NCBI GenBank assembly: GCA_003577105.1
Contig: QEUQ01000028.1
Coordinates: 1 to 32,391, forward strand
From: Acidobacteriota bacterium
GTDB lineage: Bacteria > Actinomycetota > Acidimicrobiia > ATN3
Length of the DNA stretch: 32,391 bases
Reading direction: 5' to 3'
The notes under the pieces were generated by a model. The model made no database searches. It worked only from the letters and a program-made list of their open reading frames with translations, and was not told where the DNA came from. Position numbers and translations under genes: made by a program. Shown here one piece after another: positions 8,632 through 17,600 of the stretch (position 1 is the first letter of the stretch; every line of letters starts with the position of its first letter).

Positions 8632-10464
8632 ATGACGAACGCACCTGAAATCACAGAAGAAGACCTGACCGCATCGGCGATTGCTTGGGATCTCGAGCCA
8701 CTCCTCAACGGCAAAGAGATCGATGAGTTTCTCGACCGCGCAGACGCGCTTGCTGAAGAGATCGAAGCCGACTTCAAGAACCGAATCAGTGAACTTGATG
8801 CCGGAGGTCTCGCGACCCTCATGGAGAAGTTCGCCGAGTACGAAGAGATCCTGGGGCGCGTGGGCTCGTATGCCGGGCTGAAGTTCTCCGAGAACACGAC
8901 AGATCCCGCAAACGGCGCGCGCCTCGCGAAGGTCGAGGAGCGGGCAACGCGAGCACAGACCCACCTCGTCTTCTTTGAGCTCGAATGGTCGGCGCTCGAC
9001 GAAGCTCACGTCGAAGGACTTCTAGAGGATGAGCGCCTTGAATTCTGCACCCATTACTTGCGCAACATTCGGCGCTATAGGGAGCACCTACTGACCGAGC
9101 CGGAAGAGAAGTTGCTGACCGAGAAGTCGGTCTCGGGCAAGGCTGCGTGGGTGCGGCTTTTCGATGAGCTGACCTCCGCGATAACCGTCGAAATACCCAA
9201 TCCGTCTGACCCCGAGAGCAGCGAGACAACGGTGGCGGGCCTAGAGCAGGGCCTCTCACTGCTACAACACCCAGATCGTGAACTGCGCCGACGGGCGGCC
9301 GAAGCGATCACCGAGGGGCTGGCACCTGGACTCAAGACTCGGGCCTATGTCTTCAACACTCTTCTTCTTGACAAGTCTGTCGATGACCGGCTTCGGACCT
9401 ATGACTCGTGGATTTCCTCGCGCAACCTGGCAAATGAGGCATCCGACGAATCAGTTCAGGCGCTCGTCGATGCGGTGGTAGCTCGCTATGACATTCCCCA
9501 GAGGTGGTACTCGCTCAAAGCCAAGGTGCTCGGGCTCGACCGCCTTGCAGATTACGACCGCATGGCATCAGTTGCAGGGGACGAAGCACAGTTCACGTGG
9601 AGCGAGGCAAGGGAGATCGTGCTCGACTCGTATGCCTCCTTTTCGCCTGAAATGTCGGAAGTCGCCAAACGCTTCATGGATGACGGCTGGCTCGACGCGC
9701 CCGTGCGCCCCGGAAAGCGCCCCGGCGCCTTTTGCGCTTACACGGTCCCGAGCCATCACCCCTACGTCTTGCTCAACTGGACCTCGAAGGCCCGCGATGT
9801 ATCGACTCTGGCTCACGAACTGGGGCATGGAATACATGCGTGGCTTGCTCGAGATCAGGGGATATTTCACCAAAGTACTCCGCTCACCCTGGCTGAGACC
9901 GCATCAGTCTTCGGCGAGACGGTGACAACCAACGCCTTGCTTTCGCGCCTCGATGATCCGGGCGCTCGCTTTTCACTTCTAGCCGAGATACTCGAAGGTT
10001 CAATAGCAACGGTCTTCCGGCAGATCGCAATGAACCGCTTCGAGGACGCGGTTCACACATCCCGACGAGAAGAAGGTGAGATCTCGCCTGATCGCTTCGG
10101 TGAGCTGTGGGCGCAAACTCAAGAAGCCATGCTCGGGCACTCAGTTGAAATCACGGAGGGATACCGCACGTGGTGGAGCTACATACCGCACTTCATTGGT
10201 ACGCCTGGGTATGTCTATGCCTACTCCTACGGCCAGCTCCTCGCGCTTTCCGTCTACTCACGCTTCGAGGTCAATGGCGACGACTTCGTACCGGCCTACA
10301 TCGAGATGCTCTCGGCCGGCGGGTCGAAGTCTCCGGAAGAACTTGGCGCCATTGTGGGATGCGATCTCGGCAATCCTTCTTTTTGGGATGCGGGACTTGA
10401 GATAGTCGCGGGGCAGCTGGAGGCCGCCGAGGCCGCCGCACTGGAGGCCGGACGACTCAGCTGA
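8632..10464 (+). CDS. pepF: M3B oligoendopeptidase F family metallopeptidase
   Basis: 610 aa, typical for PepF. It cleaves short peptides in the cytoplasm using zinc. The zinc site is H395-E396-L-G-H399 (LAHELGHGIHAW), with E422 as the third ligand in LTLAETASVFGE. The N-terminal helical part (about 1-200, IAWDLEPLLNGKEIDEF...) and the C-terminal YSYGQLLALSVYSRF block are as in the family. No signal peptide is seen. The ATG at 8632 has only a weak ribosome binding site (CTCCGA), and 134 bp separate it from the preceding gene, so it may have its own promoter. It converges on the subtilase gene with a 12-bp gap and no visible terminator between them. Confidence 0.93.
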   Translation: MTNAPEITEEDLTASAIAWDLEPLLNGKEIDEFLDRADALAEEIEADFKNRISELDAGGLATLMEKFAEYEEILGRVGSYAGLKFSENTTDPANGARLAKVEERATRAQTHLVFFELEWSALDEAHVEGLLEDERLEFCTHYLRNIRRYREHLLTEPEEKLLTEKSVSGKAAWVRLFDELTSAITVEIPNPSDPESSETTVAGLEQGLSLLQHPDRELRRRAAEAITEGLAPGLKTRAYVFNTLLLDKSVDDRLRTYDSWISSRNLANEASDESVQALVDAVVARYDIPQRWYSLKAKVLGLDRLADYDRMASVAGDEAQFTWSEAREIVLDSYASFSPEMSEVAKRFMDDGWLDAPVRPGKRPGAFCAYTVPSHHPYVLLNWTSKARDVSTLAHELGHGIHAWLARDQGIFHQSTPLTLAETASVFGETVTTNALLSRLDDPGARFSLLAEILEGSIATVFRQIAMNRFEDAVHTSRREEGEISPDRFGELWAQTQEAMLGHSVEITEGYRTWWSYIPHFIGTPGYVYAYSYGQLLALSVYSRFEVNGDDFVPAYIEMLSAGGSKSPEELGAIVGCDLGNPSFWDAGLEIVAGQLEAAEAAALEAGRLS

Positions 10465-10476
10465 CGGACCGTTCTG

Positions 10477-13400
10477 CTAAGCGGGTGTCTCCTGATTGAT
10501 GCCGGACGAAGGCGCGTCAATTGACGTTGCAGCGCCAAATCCGGCTGAGTCGGAGTACCAGCGCGTCTGACCGGACGGCGGAATGAAACGCACTCGGTAC
10601 TGCCATCCCGACGCGGAAGTCGCCGCTACCTTTACGGAGTAAGTTCCGTCTCCGGCGCTCACGGTGTTCTGCGGACTCGCGCAACCGCAGCTGGTATAGG
10701 CCGAGACAGTCGCGCCGGGGAGTGGCGAGCCCGACCGGGTTACCTCACCCGAAATCAGACCGGCACTGCGCAGCGAGAAATTCGCCACCGACGGGACCGT
10801 GACCGGAGTGGCTTCGGCGTATCCGGGAGCACCGTCAGACCAGATGTTCTCGTGCGTCAGCGGTCCCTTGACCAAGATCTTGTAGGTCTTCGCCGGGTCC
10901 AAATTGAACCGGTATCGCCCGAGCGCGTCGGTCTTGGTCCAGCCTGCAAAGGCTCCGGAAGATGCGTCATAGGCGTACGCATAGACCCCCGCAAGATCTG
11001 CGGCTGAGTCTGAATCCTTCACATAGCCGGTGACCTCGCCTGCCCCCGGAATGACCATGTCTATGCCTGTTGCCGGAGCGTCAACGCACTCAGATGAGGA
11101 GAAGTTGGTCTTCCCGTTGTACCAACGGGGCTGGATTCCTTGGCTCGGTGGAAGGAAGAGAACTGCATAGCCATCGCCGGAGGCACACGACGTCTCAGGA
11201 ACCTCGATCGACCACGCGCCTGCTGGATCTGTGATGCAGCACTGATACGCCACAAGTGTCCCGGTCGATTTGGAGTACACAGAGACCGACCCCCACATCC
11301 CGCCGGTGAAGGTTCCAGAGACTGTGACTAGCGGTAGCGCTGTGAGCTGAACTGAGGGGGAGACCCGAGTCCTATTTCCAGCGTCGTCAACCGCTCTGAC
11401 CGCCACCCACTTGCCCTCGAGAGCGCGTGGGAGGTTGAGGCTCTCAGTGCTGCCTGCTGCAGACGGGGATGGCAATGCTCCCCCGTAAACACTTGCCGAC
11501 GACCAGGTGGCGTCTGTTACCGGAGAATCGGCATAACGAACTTCATACGACTGGGCCGAACCGCAGCGTCCGTCATCTCCCGGGGCCACGAACGACACGC
11601 GCGTGCCTGAAGCTGTCGGTGCCGCCGCAACTTCAGTCAGCGCTCGCGGCAGGGTGGCATCTGTGGCCGAATTACCAGAGTTCGCAGGATCGTGCCCGTA
11701 GCGCGGCCATCCCGCACCACAGACAGTGCCTGCGGTATTCCACGCGTAGAGATAGCCCCGACGGGTCATGGCAATTGCCACCTGACTGCCGTCTCCTCTC
11801 CAGTCACCGACGGCCGGTGTAGCCATGTTCCACGACCCTGTGTACTTGCCCCACCCCGCCGGAACTGCTCCGCTGCCGTCAACTGCGCGCACGTCGTTTT
11901 CGCCCGAGGGCATCACCGCGTCAAGGTCGCCGTCTCCGTCAATGTCAGTAGCGATTGGCTGGCTCATGCTCTGCGAATCGTTGGTCGGGTGAGGAAAGCC
12001 GTCGAGCATCACTCCCCCCGACGTGCCATCTGCACCCGGTTGCGTGAGATCGACGCCGGCATACAGGAAGCTCGACGGGCTCGAATCGCCGTCATTAATC
12101 ATGTCAATAAGCTGGCCTGGCCCTGAGGCGGCGATGAGCATGTCGGGAACTCCGTCGCCATTGAGGTCCGAGAGTGCGAGCCCTCCTCCTCCACCTCCGT
12201 AGCCTGGTTCAGGCGATGCTGACCCGACACCGTTGCCACCACCAAAAACGGGCATGTCCTTGCCGTCGCCGTCGCGTCCGTAGTAGCTAATGCCACTAGC
12301 GTTGTAGAGCACCGGAAGGCCGGCTATGCCCTGTGCGGCAACTTCCGGCGTGCCGTTGGAATCAAGGTCGATAGCGACTGCTTGGGAGTTGATCCCGTTG
12401 ACCATGACCGGCGCAATCTCCTTGCTGAAGAGGGGAACCCTGACGGGCCAACCAGGAAGGAATACGTTCGCGTGCAGCGCGCTTCCAGAAGGCACGCCCG
12501 TCGAAGAAAGCCCCTCGGGGTGAATTGCAAAGAGCCGACCGTTTCCTCCGCCCAAAGGAGCAAACGCTGAGAAGTCGTATGCGGCCGGAATATTCAGCGC
12601 CTCGCCGTAGACCTCGTTCGAGCCGATCACAACCTCTGGCTTGCCATCGCCGGTGAGGTCGACGAGCGTAGGCGTGGTCATGATCTTGGTTCCTCTCGCC
12701 ACGCCGGAGCCCGCGACAAATGTCAATCGATGGTTTGTCGCGTTCACCGATGCCACCTTTGCCGGATCCCTCAGCAGTACCGGCCAGCCAGCAAGCTTCG
12801 ATCCGTCGGCATGCCACGCATACACATGCCTGTCTTGGGCGCCGGCCACGATCTCCTTGACGCCGTCGCCATCAAGGTCGCCGACGGCTGGATTGGCCGA
12901 GATCGCCCAATGGACGCGATTTGCGCTGTTTCGCGCAGCGGGGACCGAGTAGTTGGGCTCGGTTCTCACGGGGAATCCTGGCCTCAGCGAGCCGTCAGCT
13001 TGAAAGACATAGACACGCCCTTCGTAGTCTGCGACCACCACTTCGGGCTTGCCGTCATTGTCGAGATCCGAGAGCGCCGGGGCGCCGCGGGCAAGTGAGG
13101 CGCGAACAACCCCTGGCAAGGCCCCACTCACATGACCGGCAGATCCAGTTTGCAGCGGCGCGGGATTGATTGCCGCTGGCCATCCGGCAATCTCGGTGCC
13201 ATCGGGCCGGTAAGCGTGCAGCAACCCGCCACTGTCGCCAATGATCATTTCGTCACGGCCATCGCCATCAAGATCTGCAAAGCCCGGGCTGCTGTCGCCG
13301 CTGACTCCTAGTCGCTTGGGAAAACCAGGCAACAAGTCGGTGTCATCATGTATTGACACCTGCTTCTGGAATTCGCCCTTGTTGCCAAAGGTGTCAATGG

Positions 13401-15225
13401 CTCGCAACCGAAGGCGGATTGCGAACTTCTCTGGATCTCTGTGGTGCTCAGGGGTCGCGGCCGAGCCTGTGGGTGTGATCACCGCGGCGACGGCCGACAT
13501 GTCAAGGGTGCCAAGCACGCCGTTGACAGCTGTTGCCGACGATCCACTTGAGATCGGAGTCCATGTGTCGGCACCCGGCCAATCCGGCGGCTGAACTCCC
13601 GGCGCCCACTCCAATGCCCACGAGAAGCCAGGGGTCCTGTTGGCAGCGACTCGTCCGCTGATCTCCACATCCGCCGATGACGGCAAGACGTCAAACCAAA
13701 GAGGCGACGTGATTTCGACCTCAGGCGGAATCAGCGGTGCTGCTGTCATCGAATCCGAGACCAATTCGGCCATTCGCCTAGCGTTGGTGCGTCCGTATCC
13801 CGTGTGCTGATCCCAGCCTTCGACTGTGTGCCACTTCTCTGTCGGAAAGAACCCGATGGCGGGGGGCATCGCGAAATTGTTTGCGGGATCGCCGCCTCGC
13901 GGCGTCGAGAAGTCAATATCGTCTGCACCAGCTCTGAACAGCTGCCACAGCTCATTTGGTGACAATGCGAACGGCGCCGTGGAGCCGTCATCCCTGATGT
14001 AGTTGGAAAGCCGGCCCTGTGCGACCCGATTCTTCGCGACCGATAGCGTCAGAGCAGCAATACCAGAGTTGTTTCCGGTTGAACCCGACGAGCAGCTGGT
14101 AGTTGAGGTGCTCACATGAATCTTTCCCCCGCGATTTGAGCACCAATTTGAATACAGGTAGCCAGCCGGATTTCCTGGCGAGTCTCTCACTGCCCTGGAA
14201 ACCATCACGCGCTCGAGACCAGCTGGGAAGTTCTGGTGACCCGCCTCTTCGTTAGCAGAGGCCGCTATGACGGTCATCCCTTTGGAATGAGCATAGTCAG
14301 CGGCCTGCTGAGCGAAGTCCTGCACGGAGAAATGGCCCAGTGCGTTGGCGGCCACATCGGCTCCTGTGTCGGCTGCGTAAACGATCCCTCGGCCCCATGC
14401 GCCGGCTTCGATTACATAGGAGTCTCCAACGCGCACGGGAACAAACATGCACGATGGGCAGTTACCGACCCCGCTTCCGTCGCCCGCTTGGCCGGCAGCC
14501 TCATGGGCACGACCCTCGCCGTGACCAAATCCGACGTCATCGTATGGATTGTTGTCGTTCTCAAAGGCGTCCCACCCGGCAATGTCGTCAACGTAGCCAT
14601 TGCCGTCACTGTCAACTCCGTCAGACCACCCGGGGGTAAGGATCAAGTCCTCGGGATCGATCCTGCTGTTGCCGTTGCGATTGGTGACCCTCGTGTCTTC
14701 GCAGATCCATGGCGAAGTGATCTTCGAGCAGTAGTCATTGATGTTGAAGACCCCGTCGTAGTTCTTGTCGTAGGGATGCGCCGGGTCAATCGCCGGCGTA
14801 AGAGGCTGAGGCTCAGGGAGCTCACCTGGATTCAGCCGCACCTTGGGAATCAGGCTCGTGTACTGGCCGCTCGTTGAACGCCAGTTGATCCCGTCATCAA
14901 CAATCGCGACGGTCACGTCGGGGCGACCAGTAGTTATGCGCCATGCCCCCGTCACATCTGGCCCGATTACGCCGTGTAGCTCCTGCGGCGAACTGTCGAG
15001 TGCTGCGTTCCCTGACTGCGCGCCTGATTGCGCGATGTTGTTCGAGTAGTCAGATGGGTTCGTTGAACTGTAAAGATACTCTTGGAAATCGTAGGGGTTG
15101 CTTACAGCTGGAGGCTTAGCGGGCCACGGCTGGGAGGCGTTCGCCGGCTGGAGGATACCAAGTAGCAGCATCGCGATCGCCACGACGCCCCCCCTAGCTG
15201 GACCTCGCAGATACTTCCTCAACAC
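10477..15225 (-). CDS. Secreted S8 subtilase with eight FG-GAP-like repeats and C-terminal Ig-like domains
   Basis: About 1582 aa from a GTG at 15225 (GGGGA just upstream). This start gives a proper signal peptide: basic RKYLRGPAR, hydrophobic VVAIAMLLLGIL, and cleavage after ANA. The frame stays open to an ATG at 15318, which would bury the signal. The subtilisin domain is about 75-430, with D110 (VAIVDDG), H235 (GHGEGR), oxyanion N325 (ASANEEAG) and S387 (NNSGIAAL). The surroundings of His and Ser differ from the usual GHGTHVAG and GTSMAAP. About 645-1145 hold eight DxDxDG-type repeats (such as DLDGDGRDE, DLDNDGKPE, DLTGDGKPE), probably a calcium-binding beta-propeller. A fibronectin III-like domain and three carboxypeptidase-regulatory-like domains follow. 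There is no LPxTG-like anchor. The likely role is an extracellular protease or degradative enzyme. Confidence 0.88.
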   Translation of the reverse strand: MLRKYLRGPARGGVVAIAMLLLGILQPANASQPWPAKPPAVSNPYDFQEYLYSSTNPSDYSNNIAQSGAQSGNAALDSSPQELHGVIGPDVTGAWRITTGRPDVTVAIVDDGINWRSTSGQYTSLIPKVRLNPGELPEPQPLTPAIDPAHPYDKNYDGVFNINDYCSKITSPWICEDTRVTNRNGNSRIDPEDLILTPGWSDGVDSDGNGYVDDIAGWDAFENDNNPYDDVGFGHGEGRAHEAAGQAGDGSGVGNCPSCMFVPVRVGDSYVIEAGAWGRGIVYAADTGADVAANALGHFSVQDFAQQAADYAHSKGMTVIAASANEEAGHQNFPAGLERVMVSRAVRDSPGNPAGYLYSNWCSNRGGKIHVSTSTTSCSSGSTGNNSGIAALTLSVAKNRVAQGRLSNYIRDDGSTAPFALSPNELWQLFRAGADDIDFSTPRGGDPANNFAMPPAIGFFPTEKWHTVEGWDQHTGYGRTNARRMAELVSDSMTAAPLIPPEVEITSPLWFDVLPSSADVEISGRVAANRTPGFSWALEWAPGVQPPDWPGADTWTPISSGSSATAVNGVLGTLDMSAVAAVITPTGSAATPEHHRDPEKFAIRLRLRAIDTFGNKGEFQKQVSIHDDTDLLPGFPKRLGVSGDSSPGFADLDGDGRDEMIIGDSGGLLHAYRPDGTEIAGWPAAINPAPLQTGSAGHVSGALPGVVRASLARGAPALSDLDNDGKPEVVVADYEGRVYVFQADGSLRPGFPVRTEPNYSVPAARNSANRVHWAISANPAVGDLDGDGVKEIVAGAQDRHVYAWHADGSKLAGWPVLLRDPAKVASVNATNHRLTFVAGSGVARGTKIMTTPTLVDLTGDGKPEVVIGSNEVYGEALNIPAAYDFSAFAPLGGGNGRLFAIHPEGLSSTGVPSGSALHANVFLPGWPVRVPLFSKEIAPVMVNGINSQAVAIDLDSNGTPEVAAQGIAGLPVLYNASGISYYGRDGDGKDMPVFGGGNGVGSASPEPGYGGGGGGLALSDLNGDGVPDMLIAASGPGQLIDMINDGDSSPSSFLYAGVDLTQPGADGTSGGVMLDGFPHPTNDSQSMSQPIATDIDGDGDLDAVMPSGENDVRAVDGSGAVPAGWGKYTGSWNMATPAVGDWRGDGSQVAIAMTRRGYLYAWNTAGTVCGAGWPRYGHDPANSGNSATDATLPRALTEVAAAPTASGTRVSFVAPGDDGRCGSAQSYEVRYADSPVTDATWSSASVYGGALPSPSAAGSTESLNLPRALEGKWVAVRAVDDAGNRTRVSPSVQLTALPLVTVSGTFTGGMWGSVSVYSKSTGTLVAYQCCITDPAGAWSIEVPETSCASGDGYAVLFLPPSQGIQPRWYNGKTNFSSSECVDAPATGIDMVIPGAGEVTGYVKDSDSAADLAGVYAYAYDASSGAFAGWTKTDALGRYRFNLDPAKTYKILVKGPLTHENIWSDGAPGYAEATPVTVPSVANFSLRSAGLISGEVTRSGSPLPGATVSAYTSCGCASPQNTVSAGDGTYSVKVAATSASGWQYRVRFIPPSGQTRWYSDSAGFGAATSIDAPSSGINQETPA

Positions 15226-15320
15226 ATCCCCGGCTTTGCCCCGCGCAGAGTCCTTGCACGACGTTAGGCGCGCATCGTGATGGCGCCTGCACCACGTAAG
15301 TGACCATGATAGCCACATTC

Positions 15321-15347
15321 AGATGACTGAACTTACCTCAGTCGTCT
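15321..15347. promoter_or_regulatory. Inverted repeat upstream of the dehalogenase gene
   Basis: AGATGACTGA (15321-15330) and TCAGTCGTCT (15338-15347) form arms of 10 bp with one mismatch around a 7-nt loop. The repeat ends 19 bp before the haloalkane dehalogenase start and lies in the intergenic region shared with the divergent subtilase gene. It could be an operator or an mRNA leader hairpin. No poly-T follows, so it is not a terminator. Confidence 0.4.
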
Positions 15348-15366
15348 CGACATCCAAGGTGCTGAA

Positions 15367-16269
15367 ATGAAATGCCTGAGAACCCCAGACAGCCGCTTTG
15401 CCAGTCTTCCCGGATATGACTTCAAACCAAACTACGTAGAGGTCGACGACACCGATGGAGGTCTCCTGCGCATCCACTACCTCGATGAAGGGCCGCCAGA
15501 TGCCAAGCCGGTTCTAATGCTCCATGGCGAGCCATCGTGGTCCTATCTCTATCGCAAGATGATTCCGATTTTCGTCGAGGCCGGACACCGTGCAATCGCG
15601 CCCGACCTTCCCGGATTCGGACGTTCCGACAAGCCAGCCTCGCGACGCGACTACACCTACGAACGCCACGTTGCATGGATGCGATCGTTCCTTGAGGCAC
15701 TCGACCTCACGAAGATCACGTTGGTCTGCCAAGACTGGGGAGGCCTCATCGGGTTGCGCCTCGCGGCCGAAAATGAAGCCCGCTTTGCTCGAATTGCGGC
15801 GGCAAATACTTTTCTGCCCACGGGCGATGCCGACCCCGGCCCTGCGTTCAAGGCGTGGCGCGAGTATTCGCAGAACGCACCAGATCTCAAGGTTGGCAAC
15901 ATCGTTGCCGGCGGATGTGCGACCCGCCCATCCGACGAAGTAATTGCCGCATATGACGCCCCCTTTCCCGATGACTCCTACAAGGAAGGGGCGCGGGAAT
16001 TCCCAGTCTTGGTGCCAGTTGATCCAGACGATCCAGCTGCCCCGGCCAATCGTGCCGCCTGGGAAGTCCTAGCCAAGTGGACGAAGCCCGTCTTGACTGT
16101 TTTTGGCGACAGCGATCCGATTACACGAGGCGCGGAGCGCGTGCTTCAGCAGGCGATCCCAGGCGCTTCAGGGCAACCCCACGCGACGATTGAGGGCGCG
16201 GGCCACTTCATTCAGGAGGACAAGGGTGAGGAACTGGCTGCCGCGATAGCCGATTGGATGCGCGGCTGA
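15367..16269 (+). CDS. Haloalkane dehalogenase (alpha/beta hydrolase, HLD-I/DhlA-like)
   Basis: 300 aa. It hydrolyses carbon-halogen bonds of haloalkanes to alcohol plus halide in the cytoplasm. Close similarity to the DhlA pattern is visible: HGEPSWSYLYRKMIP, nucleophile D123 with adjacent W124 (VCQDWGG), catalytic acid D250 (GDSDPITRG) and base H280 (GAGHFIQE). W124 is the first halide-stabilising Trp; W164 in the cap (FKAWREY) is a candidate for the second. The cap also has YDAPFPDDSYKEGAREFP, as in this subfamily. The ATG at 15367 is preceded by AAGGTG. The SCP2-type gene follows 103 bp later. The substrate cannot be read from sequence; many such enzymes in bacteria have unknown natural substrates. 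Confidence 0.93.
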   Translation: MKCLRTPDSRFASLPGYDFKPNYVEVDDTDGGLLRIHYLDEGPPDAKPVLMLHGEPSWSYLYRKMIPIFVEAGHRAIAPDLPGFGRSDKPASRRDYTYERHVAWMRSFLEALDLTKITLVCQDWGGLIGLRLAAENEARFARIAAANTFLPTGDADPGPAFKAWREYSQNAPDLKVGNIVAGGCATRPSDEVIAAYDAPFPDDSYKEGAREFPVLVPVDPDDPAAPANRAAWEVLAKWTKPVLTVFGDSDPITRGAERVLQQAIPGASGQPHATIEGAGHFIQEDKGEELAAAIADWMRG

Positions 16270-16338
16270 ACGGAACTTGAGCCCGGACCGCTTTACGCGC
16301 GCGGCCAAGAACAACTAGGGTTGCACATCCGTCACTGT

Positions 16339-16352
16339 GGACCGCAAGGTCC
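16339..16352 (+). other. Small GNRA-loop hairpin in the SCP2 gene leader
   Basis: GGACC, loop GCAA, GGTCC forms a perfect 5-bp stem with a GNRA-type tetraloop, 20 bp before the start codon and just before the AAGGAGATAG ribosome binding site of the SCP2-like gene. It may stabilise the leader. It is too small to call a riboswitch. Confidence 0.3.
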
Positions 16353-16372
16353 CGGGCACAAGGAGATAGAAA

Positions 16373-16792
16373 ATGGCAGATGATCCTCGCGCACAACTTG
16401 CCGAGATGGTCAAAGACAAGTCAGACGAAGAGATCGCAGCTGGCATAGAGGCAGGCGGCGGAGCCGACACTGTTCTCAGCCAGATCTTCGACGCGATGGT
16501 CGGCGCATTTGATGCCGACAAGGCGGCGGGGCAGGAAGCGGTCATCCAGTGGGACATCACCAATGGCGATGACACCCTCAACTACACCCTCGTCGTTGCA
16601 GACGGGAAGTGTGAGCTCAAGAAGGAGCCGGGCGACAACCCACGGGTCACCATGGAGATGTCACTCCCGAATTACCTGCGCCTGATCACTGGCAACCTTG
16701 ACGGCATGCAGGCGTTCATGAGCGGCCAGCTGAAGATCAGCGGCGACATGATGTTTGCCCAGGTCTTCCAGGGCTGGTTCAGCCAGGGCTGA
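16373..16792 (+). CDS. SCP2 sterol-binding domain protein
   Basis: 139 aa, essentially one SCP2 domain. Hallmarks are an N-terminal helix (ADTVLSQIFDAMVGAF), the strands AVIQWDITNGDDTLNYTLVV and CELKKEPGDNPRVTMEM, then SLPNYLRLITGNLDGMQAFMSGQLKISGDMMFAQVFQGWF at the C terminus. Such proteins bind lipids or sterol-like molecules in a hydrophobic tunnel, and in actinobacteria they occur near lipid and sterol catabolism genes. The ligand is unknown. The gene has a very strong ribosome binding site (AAGGAGATAG, 6 nt before the ATG) and is followed 20 bp later by a strong terminator, so it is probably well expressed and ends its transcription unit. Confidence 0.9.
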   Translation: MADDPRAQLAEMVKDKSDEEIAAGIEAGGGADTVLSQIFDAMVGAFDADKAAGQEAVIQWDITNGDDTLNYTLVVADGKCELKKEPGDNPRVTMEMSLPNYLRLITGNLDGMQAFMSGQLKISGDMMFAQVFQGWFSQG

Positions 16793-16811
16793 TTACCTGA
16801 TCTACAAATAG

Positions 16812-16847
16812 AAAGGGCGCCTACCCGCCTGGGTTGGGCGCCTTTTT
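16812..16847 (+). terminator. Rho-independent terminator after the SCP2-like gene
   Basis: A long GC-rich hairpin is formed by AAAGGGCGCCTACCC and GGGTTGGGCGCCTTT, with a GCCT loop and one- or two-base bulges, followed directly by a T-run (CCTTTTTCTG). It lies 20 bp after the SCP2-like stop codon and separates that unit from the coiled-coil gene. Confidence 0.85.
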
Positions 16848-16959
16848 CTGTTTAACACACGCTCTCAGGTTTTGCTCTTGTTTTACATGGTTTACGCATG
16901 ATACGGTACTAGACATACCTCCCCGTGATAAATGTACGATTTGTCCGAAGGGAGCTCTC

Positions 16960-17583
16960 TTGGCATCTGAAGCCGCTAGGCACAAGCTGCACACTGCGCT
17001 AGAGGGGTCAATTGGTGAAGCGAGCGCCGGGGCACTAATGCAAATGCTCCCGCCTTATGAATGGCATGAAATCGCCACAAAGGCCGATCTGGCCACGTTC
17101 AAGGACGTCATGGTTCTTCACTTCAAAGTGATGGAGCAACGATTTGACGCCAACGACCAACAGCATGCCGAATTCATGGGGCGGATCGGGTCCCTCGAAT
17201 CCGATGTGGCCGAGATCAAGACCGATATTGCCAGGCTGGACTCAAAGGTTGGCACACTCGGCGGGCGAGCTGATGCGCTGGACAAGCGGGTTGATGCGCT
17301 CGATTCCAAGGTCGATGGGGTCATAGAGCGGGTTGATGCGCTCGATTCCAAGGTCGACGGGGTCATAGAGCGGGTTGATGCGCTCGATTCCAAGGTCGAT
17401 GGGGTCATAGAGCGGGTTGATGCGCTGGACGCGAAAGTCAGCGATCTTGACGGCAAATTCAACGGCCTGCTGAGCTCAATCAACAATGACGTGGCTCACG
17501 CACTGCACCGGAATACTCTCGCCAACATCGGCATCATGATCGCGTTTCTCTCTCTTCTGGTGACCGCACTCAAGCTCGCCTAA
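16960..17583 (+). CDS. Tail-anchored coiled-coil protein of the actinobacterial 'LPPxxWxxxATKxDL' family
   Basis: 207 aa from a TTG at 16960 with AAGGGAG about 5 nt upstream; the frame is open further upstream but crosses AT-rich intergenic DNA. Residues 1-50 hold LEGSIGEASAGALMQMLPPYEWHEIATKADLATF, a block seen in many actinobacterial proteins of unknown function. Residues about 55-180 are a long heptad coiled coil whose middle is a 14-residue unit (RVDALDSKVDGVIE) repeated three times. The C terminus is one membrane helix (IGIMIAFLSLLVTALKL), so the coiled coil probably sits in the cytoplasm as a tail-anchored rod. No enzymatic motif is seen. It follows the terminator of the SCP2 unit; a weak promoter may lie around 16879-16906. 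Function unknown. Confidence 0.8.
   Translation: MASEAARHKLHTALEGSIGEASAGALMQMLPPYEWHEIATKADLATFKDVMVLHFKVMEQRFDANDQQHAEFMGRIGSLESDVAEIKTDIARLDSKVGTLGGRADALDKRVDALDSKVDGVIERVDALDSKVDGVIERVDALDSKVDGVIERVDALDAKVSDLDGKFNGLLSSINNDVAHALHRNTLANIGIMIAFLSLLVTALKLA
17287..17426 (+). repeat. Three 42-bp in-frame tandem repeats within the coiled-coil gene
   Basis: Copies start at 17287, 17329 and 17371, with 14 identical bases of a fourth copy at 17413. The three full copies differ by a single silent change (GAT/GAC) in copy 2. Each unit encodes two heptads. The near identity at the DNA level points to recent duplication or ongoing slippage. Confidence 0.95.
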
Positions 17584-17600
17584 TCAACGGAGACCCAGTC

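Noticed and set aside
10477-10560. Possible sortase signal at the subtilase C terminus
   Set aside because: The protein ends in a plain Ig-like domain without LPxTG/LAxTG, hydrophobic helix or basic tail.
14236-14877. 213-codon open frame on the plus strand
   Set aside because: It is antisense to the subtilase, whose domains are clear on the minus strand; no recognisable protein features.
15226-15318. N-terminal extension of the subtilase to an ATG at 15318
   Set aside because: It would place about 30 polar residues before an otherwise normal signal peptide; the GTG at 15225 has a ribosome binding site.
16339-16352. Riboswitch before the SCP2-like gene
   Set aside because: Only one 5-bp hairpin is visible; there is no conserved multi-helix core.
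17287-17426. Regular 42-bp repeats that could suggest a CRISPR-like array
   Set aside because: The repeats are directly adjacent with no variable spacers and are in frame with a heptad coiled coil.
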